Of a DNA stretch of 42,188 nt, positions 16,960-26,500 are shown in pieces (positions within the stretch are counted from its first letter, which is position 1; every line of letters begins with the position of its first letter). The notes below the pieces were generated by a model, which was not told the origin of the DNA, did not search any database, and saw only the letters and a list, made by a program, of their open reading frames with translations. Source of the DNA: Lachnospiraceae bacterium (GTDB taxonomy: Bacteria > Bacillota > Clostridia > Lachnospirales > Lachnospiraceae); assembly GCA_024692885.1 (NCBI GenBank), contig JAILLZ010000096.1:1-42188 (forward strand), written 5' to 3'. A program made the translations under genes and the position numbers.

Positions 16960-17145
16960 ATGAACGGAAAATATGATGACATTATAGATTTGCCTCATCA
17001 CATCTCGAAAAAACATCCGCAAATGTCCATTGAGGACAGGGCAGCCCAATTTGCACCCTTTGCGGCACTGACGGGACTTGATGAAGAAATGAAAAAGACT
17101 GCGGAAGAAAATGAGAGAATCATGGACAGACGCAGCGAAGAATAA
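16960..17145 (+). CDS. Small conserved protein of the type that accompanies UmuC-like polymerases (YolD-like)
   Basis: MNGKYDDIIDLPHHISKKHPQMSIEDRAAQFAPFAALTGLDEEM, directly downstream of the Y-family polymerase. Confidence 0.6.
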   Translation: MNGKYDDIIDLPHHISKKHPQMSIEDRAAQFAPFAALTGLDEEMKKTAEENERIMDRRSEE

Positions 17146-17158
17146 AGAGGTATAAGAC

Positions 17159-18352
17159 GTGAACATGCTTGATTATATGGAGTGGAGAGGCGACCTTTCG
17201 TTTAAGGTTTCTCCGTTTAATGACGTGGATGCAATGATTTTGTCCCAGTTGGCAGGTGTGGATTACACCGGGATTGTGGATAAAGCAGTAAATGTGGATT
17301 TACTGAATCCGAAAGAGATGAAAAGAGTCACTCTTCGAGAGGTGGCAAAACAGTATAAAATGGTACTCGCGGAACCAAACAGAAAGGTGGATTTTGAGGA
17401 GAGTGACAACAAGAAACTTCTCTTAGATGCCGTGGGAAACAGTGTGCGCTTTGGAGATATAGAGATGAGCGCTTTCATCCGTGACACGGATGTGGAGGCT
17501 GTAAAGCAGTTTTCTGCGGTTACATTTTTCCTTCCAAGAAGAGTGAGGTTTATTGCCTTTCGCGGAACGGACGGAAGTGTTACCTCCTGGAAAGAAAACT
17601 TCAATATGGCTTACCTTCTGCCGTTTCCTGCAGAGAGGGATGCCCTTGTTTATCTTGAAAAAATGAGCAAAGGTTTCTTTGTAAAAACCATAATCGGAGG
17701 ACATTCCAAGGGTGGAAATCTTGCTCTTTACAGCGGATATTTCTCCGATGAAAAGACGCGCAAAAAGATAAAAAAAGTCTATTGCTTTGACGGACCGGGA
17801 TTTTGCGAGGACCCGGAGACATTCCCAGGATACGAGGATATCAAAGAAAAGATTGTTGCTTACATTCCGCAAAGCTCGGTGGTTGGACGCATCTTAAATG
17901 CCGAACAGCCTGCAATGATAGTAAAAAGCAACGGATTGGGAATCGGAACACACAGCATGTTTACCTGGCAGATAACCGGAACAACCTTTGTTGCTGAGAA
18001 TACAACGGATGAATACAGCAACAAAACAAAGGAGCTGTTGGACAACTGGATAAGTCAGGTGGAAAGAAAAGAACGGAAAGCCCTTATAGAAGAGGTCTTT
18101 GCCGTTCTTGGTAAAAACGATATTCACAATGCTGAAGATTTTGCGGGACTTGGCGTGAAGCAGCTTCCGAAATTTATAATGGATGTGCTTTCTCTGTCGC
18201 AGCCCAACAAGGAACTTCTTTTGAGTATTATAAAGGAGTCGTTCAGTCCTGAACTTTTAAAAGGATTCCTTCATCTTCCAGAGTTTCACATACTCTCTCG
18301 TAGGCAGCCTCGTCAGGACACAGAAGAGTGTGAAGATGAAGACCGTTCGTAA
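17159..18352 (+). CDS. Mbeg1-like / DUF2974 alpha/beta-hydrolase (lipase-like)
   Basis: FIAFRGTDGSVTSWKENFNM and GGHSKGGNLALY nucleophile elbow. Confidence 0.8.
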   Translation: MNMLDYMEWRGDLSFKVSPFNDVDAMILSQLAGVDYTGIVDKAVNVDLLNPKEMKRVTLREVAKQYKMVLAEPNRKVDFEESDNKKLLLDAVGNSVRFGDIEMSAFIRDTDVEAVKQFSAVTFFLPRRVRFIAFRGTDGSVTSWKENFNMAYLLPFPAERDALVYLEKMSKGFFVKTIIGGHSKGGNLALYSGYFSDEKTRKKIKKVYCFDGPGFCEDPETFPGYEDIKEKIVAYIPQSSVVGRILNAEQPAMIVKSNGLGIGTHSMFTWQITGTTFVAENTTDEYSNKTKELLDNWISQVERKERKALIEEVFAVLGKNDIHNAEDFAGLGVKQLPKFIMDVLSLSQPNKELLLSIIKESFSPELLKGFLHLPEFHILSRRQPRQDTEECEDEDRS

Positions 18353-18776
18353 GCTCTGACAAAGCGTGGGCATCGAGCTCTTTTGCTTTGCTCACAAACT
18401 GGCTTACGTCGTAGCGTGACTTTATCTGAAGCGGACCGGTAAGCTGCCCGTAAAGAGGATGCTCGACTATGACATCCAAAACGCTGCAACCGTTGTCGAC
18501 ACATATGTTTAATTCAGCCTGCATTTGCTCTCCGGAGTGGATGCAGGCTATTGTTTTGATGAGTCCCCCATCCATTTCTTTTTCGCCTTCCGAAGAGATG
18601 ATGTATCCGCGTGGAGTAGCCACAATATCCTCGCCCCTTGCACGCAGCAAGGCTATATCTCCGACCACAATCTGTCTGCTCACACCGTATTTTTTTGCAA
18701 GAGCAGCAGCACTCACGGCCACGTTACTCTTTTTCAGTTCTGCAAGTATTTTTTTCCTTCTTTCTTCAGCTGTCAT
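18243..18776 (-). CDS. niaR: Transcription repressor NiaR (HTH + 3H domain)
   Basis: N-terminal HTH (VSAAALAKKYGVSRQIVVGDIALLRARG) and a 3H domain with conserved His residues (CIHSGEQM, VEHPLYGQL, LHLHTL). Confidence 0.85.
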   Translation of the reverse strand: MTAEERRKKILAELKKSNVAVSAAALAKKYGVSRQIVVGDIALLRARGEDIVATPRGYIISSEGEKEMDGGLIKTIACIHSGEQMQAELNICVDNGCSVLDVIVEHPLYGQLTGPLQIKSRYDVSQFVSKAKELDAHALSELTNGLHLHTLLCPDEAAYERVCETLEDEGILLKVQD

Positions 18777-18821
18777 GTCAGTACCTTTTCATAATAATTA
18801 TCGGAAACGAAATATAGTATA

Positions 18822-18873
18822 TTGCATTATGAATTGAAAAGCAATATAATACTCGACAGGTGTCAAGACACCT
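18822..18873 (+). promoter_or_regulatory. Predicted promoter and palindromic operator of the NiaR-divergent transporter
   Basis: -35 TTGCAT (18822-18827), 17-nt spacer, -10 TATAAT (18845-18850), then perfect dyad AGGTGTC-aa-GACACCT (18858-18873) at about the start site. Confidence 0.65.
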
Positions 18874-18971
18874 ATATATTCACAATGGTATACACGGTAT
18901 ATTATTGTGGAAGAATACAATGATAAGTGTAAGAAAACTAGATACTTATCAAAAGAAAACGAGAGGGAATT

Positions 18972-20063
18972 ATGGAAAAATTTAAAGAGTTTCTCAAACG
19001 AAAAAACATCATTATTTCAGCAAAGCGCTACGGAATCGATGCCTTGGGAGCCATGGCTCAGGGTCTGTTCTGTTCGCTTCTCATCGGTACCATTTTAAAC
19101 ACATTGGGAACACAGTTTCATATAGGTTTTTTGACAACACCTGTATATGCAACTGACACTGTTTCCTACACAATCGGCGGATTTGCATCAGCTATGGTCG
19201 GACCTGCAATGGCAGCATCCATAGGACTTGCTCTTCAGGCACCGCCTTTGGTCTTGTTTTCACTTGTTCCGGTCGGATTTGCCACAAACCTTATGGGTGG
19301 AGCAGGCGGTCCGCTTGCTGTACTCGTGGTTGCTATAATAGCTTCAGAGTTTGGTAAAGCCGTTTCAAAGGAGACAAAGATTGATATTCTTGTTACTCCA
19401 ATAGTAACTATATTGGTTGGAATCGGCCTCGCATCTGTTATCGCTGCACCTATCGGAGCTGCAGCTTCACAGGTTGGAAGAATTATCATGTGGGCTACAG
19501 AGCTTCAGCCATTCCTCATGGGAATCCTTGTATCAGTAATTGTTGGTATAGCACTCACGCTTCCTATTTCTTCAGCAGCTATTTGTGCGGCACTCAGTCT
19601 TACGGGGCTTGCCGGTGGAGCAGCAGTCGCAGGATGTTGTGCACAGATGATTGGATTTGCAGTTATGTCATTTAAGGAGAACGGAGTCGGAGGACTTGTT
19701 TCCCAGGGAATCGGAACATCAATGCTTCAGATGCCAAACATCGTAAAGAATCCTAAGACTTGGATTCCGCCAATCATTGCATCTGCAATCACCGGACCTA
19801 TCGCAACATGTATCTTCAAGCTCACAATGGACGGACCTGCAGTATCATCAGGAATGGGAACCTGCGGACTTGTAGGACAGATTGGTGTATACACCGGATG
19901 GTTAAACGACATTGAAGCAGGTACAAAGGCTGCAATCACAGCCGGAGACTGGGTTGGACTTGTTCTTATCTGCTTCATCCTTCCTGCAATCATTTCGACT
20001 GTTATCTGCGAAATGGAGAGAAAAGCCGGATGGATTAAGGACGGAGATCTCAAACTCGACTAA
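18972..20063 (+). CDS. PTS EIIC-like / PfoR-family membrane protein, candidate niacin transporter
   Basis: Polytopic glycine/alanine-rich membrane protein (PVGFATNLMGGAGGPLAVLVVAI, GTSMLQMPNIVKNPKTWIPP) with no EIIA/EIIB domains, divergent from niaR. Confidence 0.75.
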   Translation: MEKFKEFLKRKNIIISAKRYGIDALGAMAQGLFCSLLIGTILNTLGTQFHIGFLTTPVYATDTVSYTIGGFASAMVGPAMAASIGLALQAPPLVLFSLVPVGFATNLMGGAGGPLAVLVVAIIASEFGKAVSKETKIDILVTPIVTILVGIGLASVIAAPIGAAASQVGRIIMWATELQPFLMGILVSVIVGIALTLPISSAAICAALSLTGLAGGAAVAGCCAQMIGFAVMSFKENGVGGLVSQGIGTSMLQMPNIVKNPKTWIPPIIASAITGPIATCIFKLTMDGPAVSSGMGTCGLVGQIGVYTGWLNDIEAGTKAAITAGDWVGLVLICFILPAIISTVICEMERKAGWIKDGDLKLD

Positions 20064-20071
20064 TTTTGTAA

Positions 20072-20120
20072 TGCACATGTATTTTTATTCGGTGAATGAG
20101 GATACATGTGTATTTTTTTT
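20072..20120 (+). terminator. Intrinsic terminator
   Basis: TGCACATGTAT...ATACATGTGTA followed by TTTTTTT. Confidence 0.75.
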
Positions 20121-20305
20121 GCAGTAGATTAAACGGATGAAATGAGTATTAATAAATAGCAATATTAGGAACATCCCAAATAGGAAAAATAGTATGAATA
20201 TGCTTAAAAATAGCATGAAAAAAACGTGCGAAAATAGAAAAAAAGTACTATAATAAATGATAAGGCGTTTAAAGATTAAGATATTGCACTTAGGGAGATA
20301 AAGGG

Positions 20306-20656
20306 ATGACAAAAGTTTACTGTTATTCAAGATGTACAACATGTAGAAAAGCCTTAAAATGGCTGGATGAAAACAAAGTTAAGTATGAACTTATAGACAT
20401 CAAGGAAGATCATCCTGATGAAAAGACACTTCGTCAATTGCGCAAGAAGAGCGGACTTCCGTTGAAAAAGTTTTTCAATACCAGCGGACAGCTATATCGT
20501 GAGATGGAGCTTTCAAGGAAACTTCCGGATATGAGTGAAGACGAAATGTTTAAAATACTGGCATCCGACGGGATGCTGGTAAAGAGACCGCTTTTGGTAA
20601 CCGATGAAAGCGTCCTCACGGGGTTCAAAGAGGACGATTGGAAAAAAGTATTGTAA
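20306..20656 (+). CDS. ArsC/Spx-family thioredoxin-fold protein
   Basis: VYCYSRCTTCRKALKWLDEN (CxxC) and KRPLLVTDESVLTGFKEDDW. Confidence 0.88.
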   Translation: MTKVYCYSRCTTCRKALKWLDENKVKYELIDIKEDHPDEKTLRQLRKKSGLPLKKFFNTSGQLYREMELSRKLPDMSEDEMFKILASDGMLVKRPLLVTDESVLTGFKEDDWKKVL

Positions 20657-20675
20657 AAAAACAGTGGGGGATTTT

Positions 20676-21314
20676 ATGACATCTAATATCAGAGTTCTGA
20701 CGCACAGCAGCATAAGGGTAGAAGGCCAAAAAACAGTGGTTTACATCGATCCGTTTGAGATAGATGGTGCGCCTCATGATGCTGATGTGGTTTTCGTGAC
20801 ACATTCCCATTACGATCATTTTTCACCTGAGGATATTGAAAAGATTAGCAAGGCCAATACCATTCTGGTGGCTCCAAACAGCATGAATGGTGAGACAAAA
20901 AAAGCCGGAGGTCTTGTGTCGAAGATAATAAATGTAACTCCCGGAGAAGAGCCTGAAATCCTCGGAGTTAAATTTCAGGTGGTAAGAGCATATAACACCA
21001 CGAGCCAGTTCCACAAAAAGGAAGCAGACTTTGTGGGATACATCATCAATGTGGACGGCAGCAGGATATATATTGCCGGTGACACAGAAGCAAATGAGGA
21101 TAACCTGAAAGTGCAGTGTGATGTGGCTTTGGTTCCAATCGGGGGTACATATACGATGGACGCAAAGGCTGCTGCAGATTTTGTAAACAGGCTTAATCCA
21201 AAGGTTGCAATCCCTACCCACTACGGAAACATTGTGGGAGATGCTTCCGCGGCAGAAGAATTTGCCAAAAAGGTAAATCCAGGGATAAAAGTTGAAATAA
21301 AGATGGAGAAGTAA
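20676..21314 (+). CDS. MBL-fold metal-dependent hydrolase (UlaG/YtkL-like)
   Basis: THSHYDHFSPEDI, YIAGDTEAN, PTHYGNIVGD. ATG 20676 behind GTGGGGG. Confidence 0.85.
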   Translation: MTSNIRVLTHSSIRVEGQKTVVYIDPFEIDGAPHDADVVFVTHSHYDHFSPEDIEKISKANTILVAPNSMNGETKKAGGLVSKIINVTPGEEPEILGVKFQVVRAYNTTSQFHKKEADFVGYIINVDGSRIYIAGDTEANEDNLKVQCDVALVPIGGTYTMDAKAAADFVNRLNPKVAIPTHYGNIVGDASAAEEFAKKVNPGIKVEIKMEK

Positions 21315-21332
21315 AAATTCGGACTGAAGGTA

Positions 21333-23483
21333 TTGTACGGAGGGGGAGAATTGAGTATTCACGTGCAAAAAACAAACCGTAGTATTCGAAACAGACGTAT
21401 AGCAATAGCACTTTGCATATTGATAAACGTGGTTATTGCTTTTTTGACAAGTTTATTTAAGCTACCTATGTACTTTGATACAATTGGTACAATAGCGATT
21501 GCTTCAATGACCGGACTATTTCCCGGAATACTTGTTGCGGTTATCACGAACCTACTCTGCGGTTTTTTCAACGAATATGCGCTTTATTATTCAATAATCA
21601 ATGTGCTGATTGCCATAGTGACAGCATGGTTTGTGCGCTACAAAAAGTATGAAAAGATTTTGTGGCTTTTTGAGTATGTCCTCGTATTGGCAGCAATCAG
21701 TGGTATCTTGGGAACCGCTGTTCAGTGGGTTCTTATGTCCGGTCCGCAGTTTGATGACGTAGCCGAGGCTGCTGCGGCATTATCTCAAAAAACGAATTTT
21801 AATTATTTTATATCCGCAACGATCGTCAACATTGGATTAAGCTTTGTTGATAAGACGATTACGGTTTTTTGCGCTTTTTTCTGCATTCGATTTATTCCTG
21901 AAGAAAAGAGAAAAGCCATGTGGGCAAGTGGTTGGAAACAGACACCGCTCACAGATGATGTTATAAGCACAATAACTGAAAAAAGAGGAATGCAGTCTGT
22001 CAGAGGGAAGATGGGACTGCTTATTTCCGCTGTTTCCGTAACGCTTGTTTTGGTAATGTCGTGGATAAGTATTAACGAGTATTACAAAAAGACAATGGAA
22101 CAGTACACAACAGATGCTTTGAATGCCACAAGACTGGCGGCAGAATTTATAGACGGAGATTCCATTGAGCTATATTTGAGAAAGGGCGAGAGTGCTCCGG
22201 GATACCAGGAGACAAAGAATCTCCTATACAAGATAAGAGACAATGCCACAGGGGTGAAATATCTCTACGTTCTGAAGATTTCGAAAAAAGAATATACCTT
22301 TGTGTTTGATTTGGATACGGATGACGAACCCGGAAATCCTCTGGGATATACCAATCCTATAGAGGAGGCTTTCGAACCTATATTAACAAAGCTTTTGGCA
22401 GGCGAGGAGATAGACCCGATTGAATCGGACGACACATATGGATGGCTTTTAACAACATATTATCCGGTTAAAAATTCTGCAGGAAAAACAGTCTGTTACG
22501 TCGGAGCAGATGTCTCAATGAGCTATCTGTCGGATTATACAATAGAATTCCTGGTTAAGTCTTTAATAATATTCGCCGGATTCTTTATTTTGGTATACGG
22601 ATACGCCCTCAGCGCTTCCGGATACAGTCTGGTTTATCCATTGAGCACCATCACAATGTCAGCCAAGGATTTTGTGGAAAACATTGGAGATCAGAAATCG
22701 GTTGATAAAAGTGTTAAGAATATCAGAGCAATGAACATCCACACCGGAGATGAAGTAGAGGAATTGTATTTGGCAATCTGCCGCATGGAAGCAAACATGG
22801 CAGAGCAGATTCGTGACATCAGGCATTATGCGGATGCGACAGCCAAGATGCAGAACGGACTTATCATAACGATGGCGGACATGGTTGAAAGCCGTGACTC
22901 CGACACCGGTTCACATGTACAAAAGACTGCCGCTTACGTAAAGATAATTCTGAAAGGATTGAAGAAAAAAGGATATTACGAATCTAAGCTTACAGCCAAG
23001 TATATGGCTGATGTGGAGATGTCGGCACCGCTTCATGATGTTGGAAAGATCAATATTTCGGATGTGATTTTAAATAAGCCGGGCAAACTTACGGATGAGG
23101 AATACGAAATCATGAAGACTCACACCACGGCCGGCAAGGAGATAATGGAAAATGCCATAAGTACCGTAGAGGGAGAAAACTACCTCAAAGAAGCAAGAAA
23201 CATGGCAGCATATCATCACGAGAGATGGGACGGAAAAGGATATCCGGAAGGCCTTCACGGAGAGGTTATTCCGCTTTCGGCAAGAGTTATGGCTGTTGCG
23301 GATGTATTTGATGCCTTGACTTCAGCGAGAATATATAAGCCGGCTTTCCCAATAGAGAAGGCACTTGAAATATTGCAGGAAGACTCGGGAACACAGTTTG
23401 ATCCTAAGTGTGTTGAAGTGTTTATGGATTCGCTTCCTGAGGTTAAGCAGGTACTGAGAAAGTATAACAGACCGGAGTTATAG
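21333..23483 (+). CDS. HD-GYP protein with N-terminal ECF-S-like membrane domain and extracellular sensor
   Basis: N-terminus LPMYFDTIGTIAIASMTGLFPGILVAVITNLLCGFF; extracellular segment between TMs; HDVGKINISDVILNKPGKL and HHERWDGKGYPEGL. Confidence 0.85.
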   Translation: MYGGGELSIHVQKTNRSIRNRRIAIALCILINVVIAFLTSLFKLPMYFDTIGTIAIASMTGLFPGILVAVITNLLCGFFNEYALYYSIINVLIAIVTAWFVRYKKYEKILWLFEYVLVLAAISGILGTAVQWVLMSGPQFDDVAEAAAALSQKTNFNYFISATIVNIGLSFVDKTITVFCAFFCIRFIPEEKRKAMWASGWKQTPLTDDVISTITEKRGMQSVRGKMGLLISAVSVTLVLVMSWISINEYYKKTMEQYTTDALNATRLAAEFIDGDSIELYLRKGESAPGYQETKNLLYKIRDNATGVKYLYVLKISKKEYTFVFDLDTDDEPGNPLGYTNPIEEAFEPILTKLLAGEEIDPIESDDTYGWLLTTYYPVKNSAGKTVCYVGADVSMSYLSDYTIEFLVKSLIIFAGFFILVYGYALSASGYSLVYPLSTITMSAKDFVENIGDQKSVDKSVKNIRAMNIHTGDEVEELYLAICRMEANMAEQIRDIRHYADATAKMQNGLIITMADMVESRDSDTGSHVQKTAAYVKIILKGLKKKGYYESKLTAKYMADVEMSAPLHDVGKINISDVILNKPGKLTDEEYEIMKTHTTAGKEIMENAISTVEGENYLKEARNMAAYHHERWDGKGYPEGLHGEVIPLSARVMAVADVFDALTSARIYKPAFPIEKALEILQEDSGTQFDPKCVEVFMDSLPEVKQVLRKYNRPEL

Positions 23484-23525
23484 AAGGTATTAAGCAAAAG
23501 TAACAGACCGGAAAAAAACGGGGAT

Positions 23526-26500
23526 ATGAGCATGAAGTATAAAAGGGTTTTACTGCAAACAATAGTTTCAGTTTTGGCATTTGCCACAGTGGCTGTTGTA
23601 AAAGATGTAAATATAGTGAGAGCCGAAGACAGTGCAAGTATAGGCGGTGGCTACGCGGCTACAGGGCAGATAGATGGCCTGGGATACACATCCAAGCTTT
23701 ATGATGCAACCAACGGTCTCCCTACATCCGATGCGAATTATATTTTGGGAGCATCCGACGGATACATTTGGATTGGCGGATACAGCGGCATCATACGTTA
23801 CGACGGATCTTCCTTTGAGAGAATGGACACCTCAGACGGCCTTACGAGTGGAAGGGCACTGTTCGAGGACAGCGAAGGAAGAATCTGGGTCGGAACAAAC
23901 GACAACGGTGTCGTTATGCTTGATGGAGAGAATAGGACTCACTTCACATTTAAGGAAGGCCTGGGCTCATCATCAATTCGTTCGTTTGCGGAAGATGCAA
24001 ACCATAATGTTTACATAGGATCCACTGCGGGAGTCTGCTATGTGGACAGCGATTTGGAAGTACATGTACTTGATGATGACAGAATAAATGAAGAGAGAAT
24101 ACTGCGTCTTGAGAGTGAAGCAAACGGCAGAATTATAGGACAGACAAAGGCCGGTATGGTTTTTGCCATAGAATCGGGTGAGATAACCGAGTTCTATACC
24201 AGTCAGGATCTTGGAATCGAAAAAATAACAACTTTTATACCTGATCCGGAAAACCAGGGAAAAGTTTATCTGTGCACCGAGACTAGCAATGTATATTACG
24301 GAGAATTCGGAAAAAGCGTAAACGAATTAAAAAAGATATCGGTTGCCCCGGCAGAAAACATACATTGGATTTGTTATGCCTGTGGCAGGGTATGGATTTC
24401 TTCCGTTCAGACACCGGGATATCTCGATGAAAATAATATTTTCCATGTTTTGGAGCATGTTCCTATGGACAGTGCCATCGAAATGATGACGGTCGACTAT
24501 CAGGGAAACATGTGGTATGCAAGTTCGACGATGGGAATAATGAAGGTGGTAGCGAACAATTTCACGGATGTCACCGGAGATGCGGGGATTACTACCGGAG
24601 TTGTAAACTCTACATGTTATTTTGAAGATAAGCTTTATATAGCAACCGACACGGGACTTCTTGCTCTGGATAAAAAAGGAAACGCTGCAAATGATGAAAT
24701 TACGGAGTTTATGGGTGGAGCCAGAATCAGGTCCCTGTATGACGATGGAAACGGAAATATGTGGATCTGTTCTTTCTCCAGAGACCATGGCCTGGTTAAA
24801 TGCAGTAAGGACGGCACAATTACTACTTTCACCGAAGAGAACGGAATGCCAAGCAGCGAAGCAAGATGTGCTGTCAAATTGTCAGATGGTTCATTGCTCG
24901 TAGGAACAAACAGAGGAATTGCCTTCATCGAAAACGAAAGCACAGTCAAGGCCTATCCTGAGGACAGCCTTCTCTCAAGTATGATGGCACTTACTGTCTG
25001 TGAGGGAGACAGAGGAGAGAAATACATAGGAACAGACGGAGACGGACTCTATATTCTGGATAAAAATGACAACTATGTTCATATGGGCCGTGAAGATGGT
25101 CTTACAAGTGATGTCATAATGAGAATAAAAAAGGATGAAGAGCGAGACCTTTATTGGCTCATAACTTCAAACTCCATTGAGTATATGAAGAATGATGTTA
25201 TCTCAGAGGTTACATCTTTTCCGTACAACAACAATTACGATTTATTTTTCGACAACAGAGGCTATTTGTGGATACTTTCATCCTATGGGGTTTATTGCGT
25301 AGATGAGGAATCGATGATTAACGATAATGTTACCGACTACAGACTGTATACGCTGGCAAACGGACTCATAAGCACACCTACGTCAAACTCCTACAGTGCA
25401 ATTGATGATTCGGGAAATCTTTATATTTCCGGAAGAAACGGTGTTTGCCATGTAAATATAAATAATTATTTCGAGGAGAGCGCAAATACAAAGACGGGAG
25501 TAAGTTACATTTATTGTAACAACGAAAGAGTCACAGAGGATTCCGACGGAGGTTACACTATTCCGCCGAATAACGGACGTATAAGAATCAGTGCAAAGGT
25601 TTTGGATTACACCATGTCCAATCCACTTGTGCATGTCTACATGGACGGAAGCGACGATGAAGGTATCACAGCATATGCAAGAGAGCTTTCGGATTTGGAA
25701 TACACAAACCTTAAATACGGCAATTACACTCTGCATATTCAGGTTATGAGTAATGCAGACGGAAGCATGGTGAGAGACGACACTGTAAGAATTTCCAAAC
25801 AGCCAAGATTCTTTGAGATGGCGGTTACAAAAATAATTATAGTGGCCATTGCGATAGCGGTGACGGGAATATTGGTATGGAGCATATTGACCGGAACAGT
25901 CATCAGAAAGCAATATGCGCTGATTCAGGAGGCAAAGGATGAGGCTGAGCGCGCAAACAGCGCAAAATCGCGCTTCCTTGCAAATATGTCCCATGAGATA
26001 AGAACTCCTATCAATACTATTTTGGGAATGGACGAGATGATGCTGAGGGAGGATCCTACCGGTGTTCCTAAAACCTATTTCATGTCGATGGTGAACTATG
26101 CCTTCGACATAAAAAATGCAACGGAGTCTTTGCTTGGACTCATAAATGACCTTCTTGATATTTCAAAGATTGAGTCAGGAAAGATGAATCTTGTGGAGCA
26201 GGAGTATGATGTGGCTGAAAGTCTGCGCTCCATCATTTCAATGATTCGCGTAAAGAGTGCGGAAAAGGATTTGGCATTTGACGTTACGGTTGATGAAAAG
26301 ACACCTTCACGTCTGTACGGAGATATCGGAAAGATAAAGCAGATTCTTTTAAATCTTCTTACAAATGCCGTTAAATACACGGAAGTCGGAGGATTTGTTT
26401 TGACACTGGCTGTCGAGGAAATCACTGATGAAAAAGTGAGTATCAGGTTTTCGGTTAAGGATACCGGAATGGGAGTAAAGCCTGAGGACATGGACAGGCT

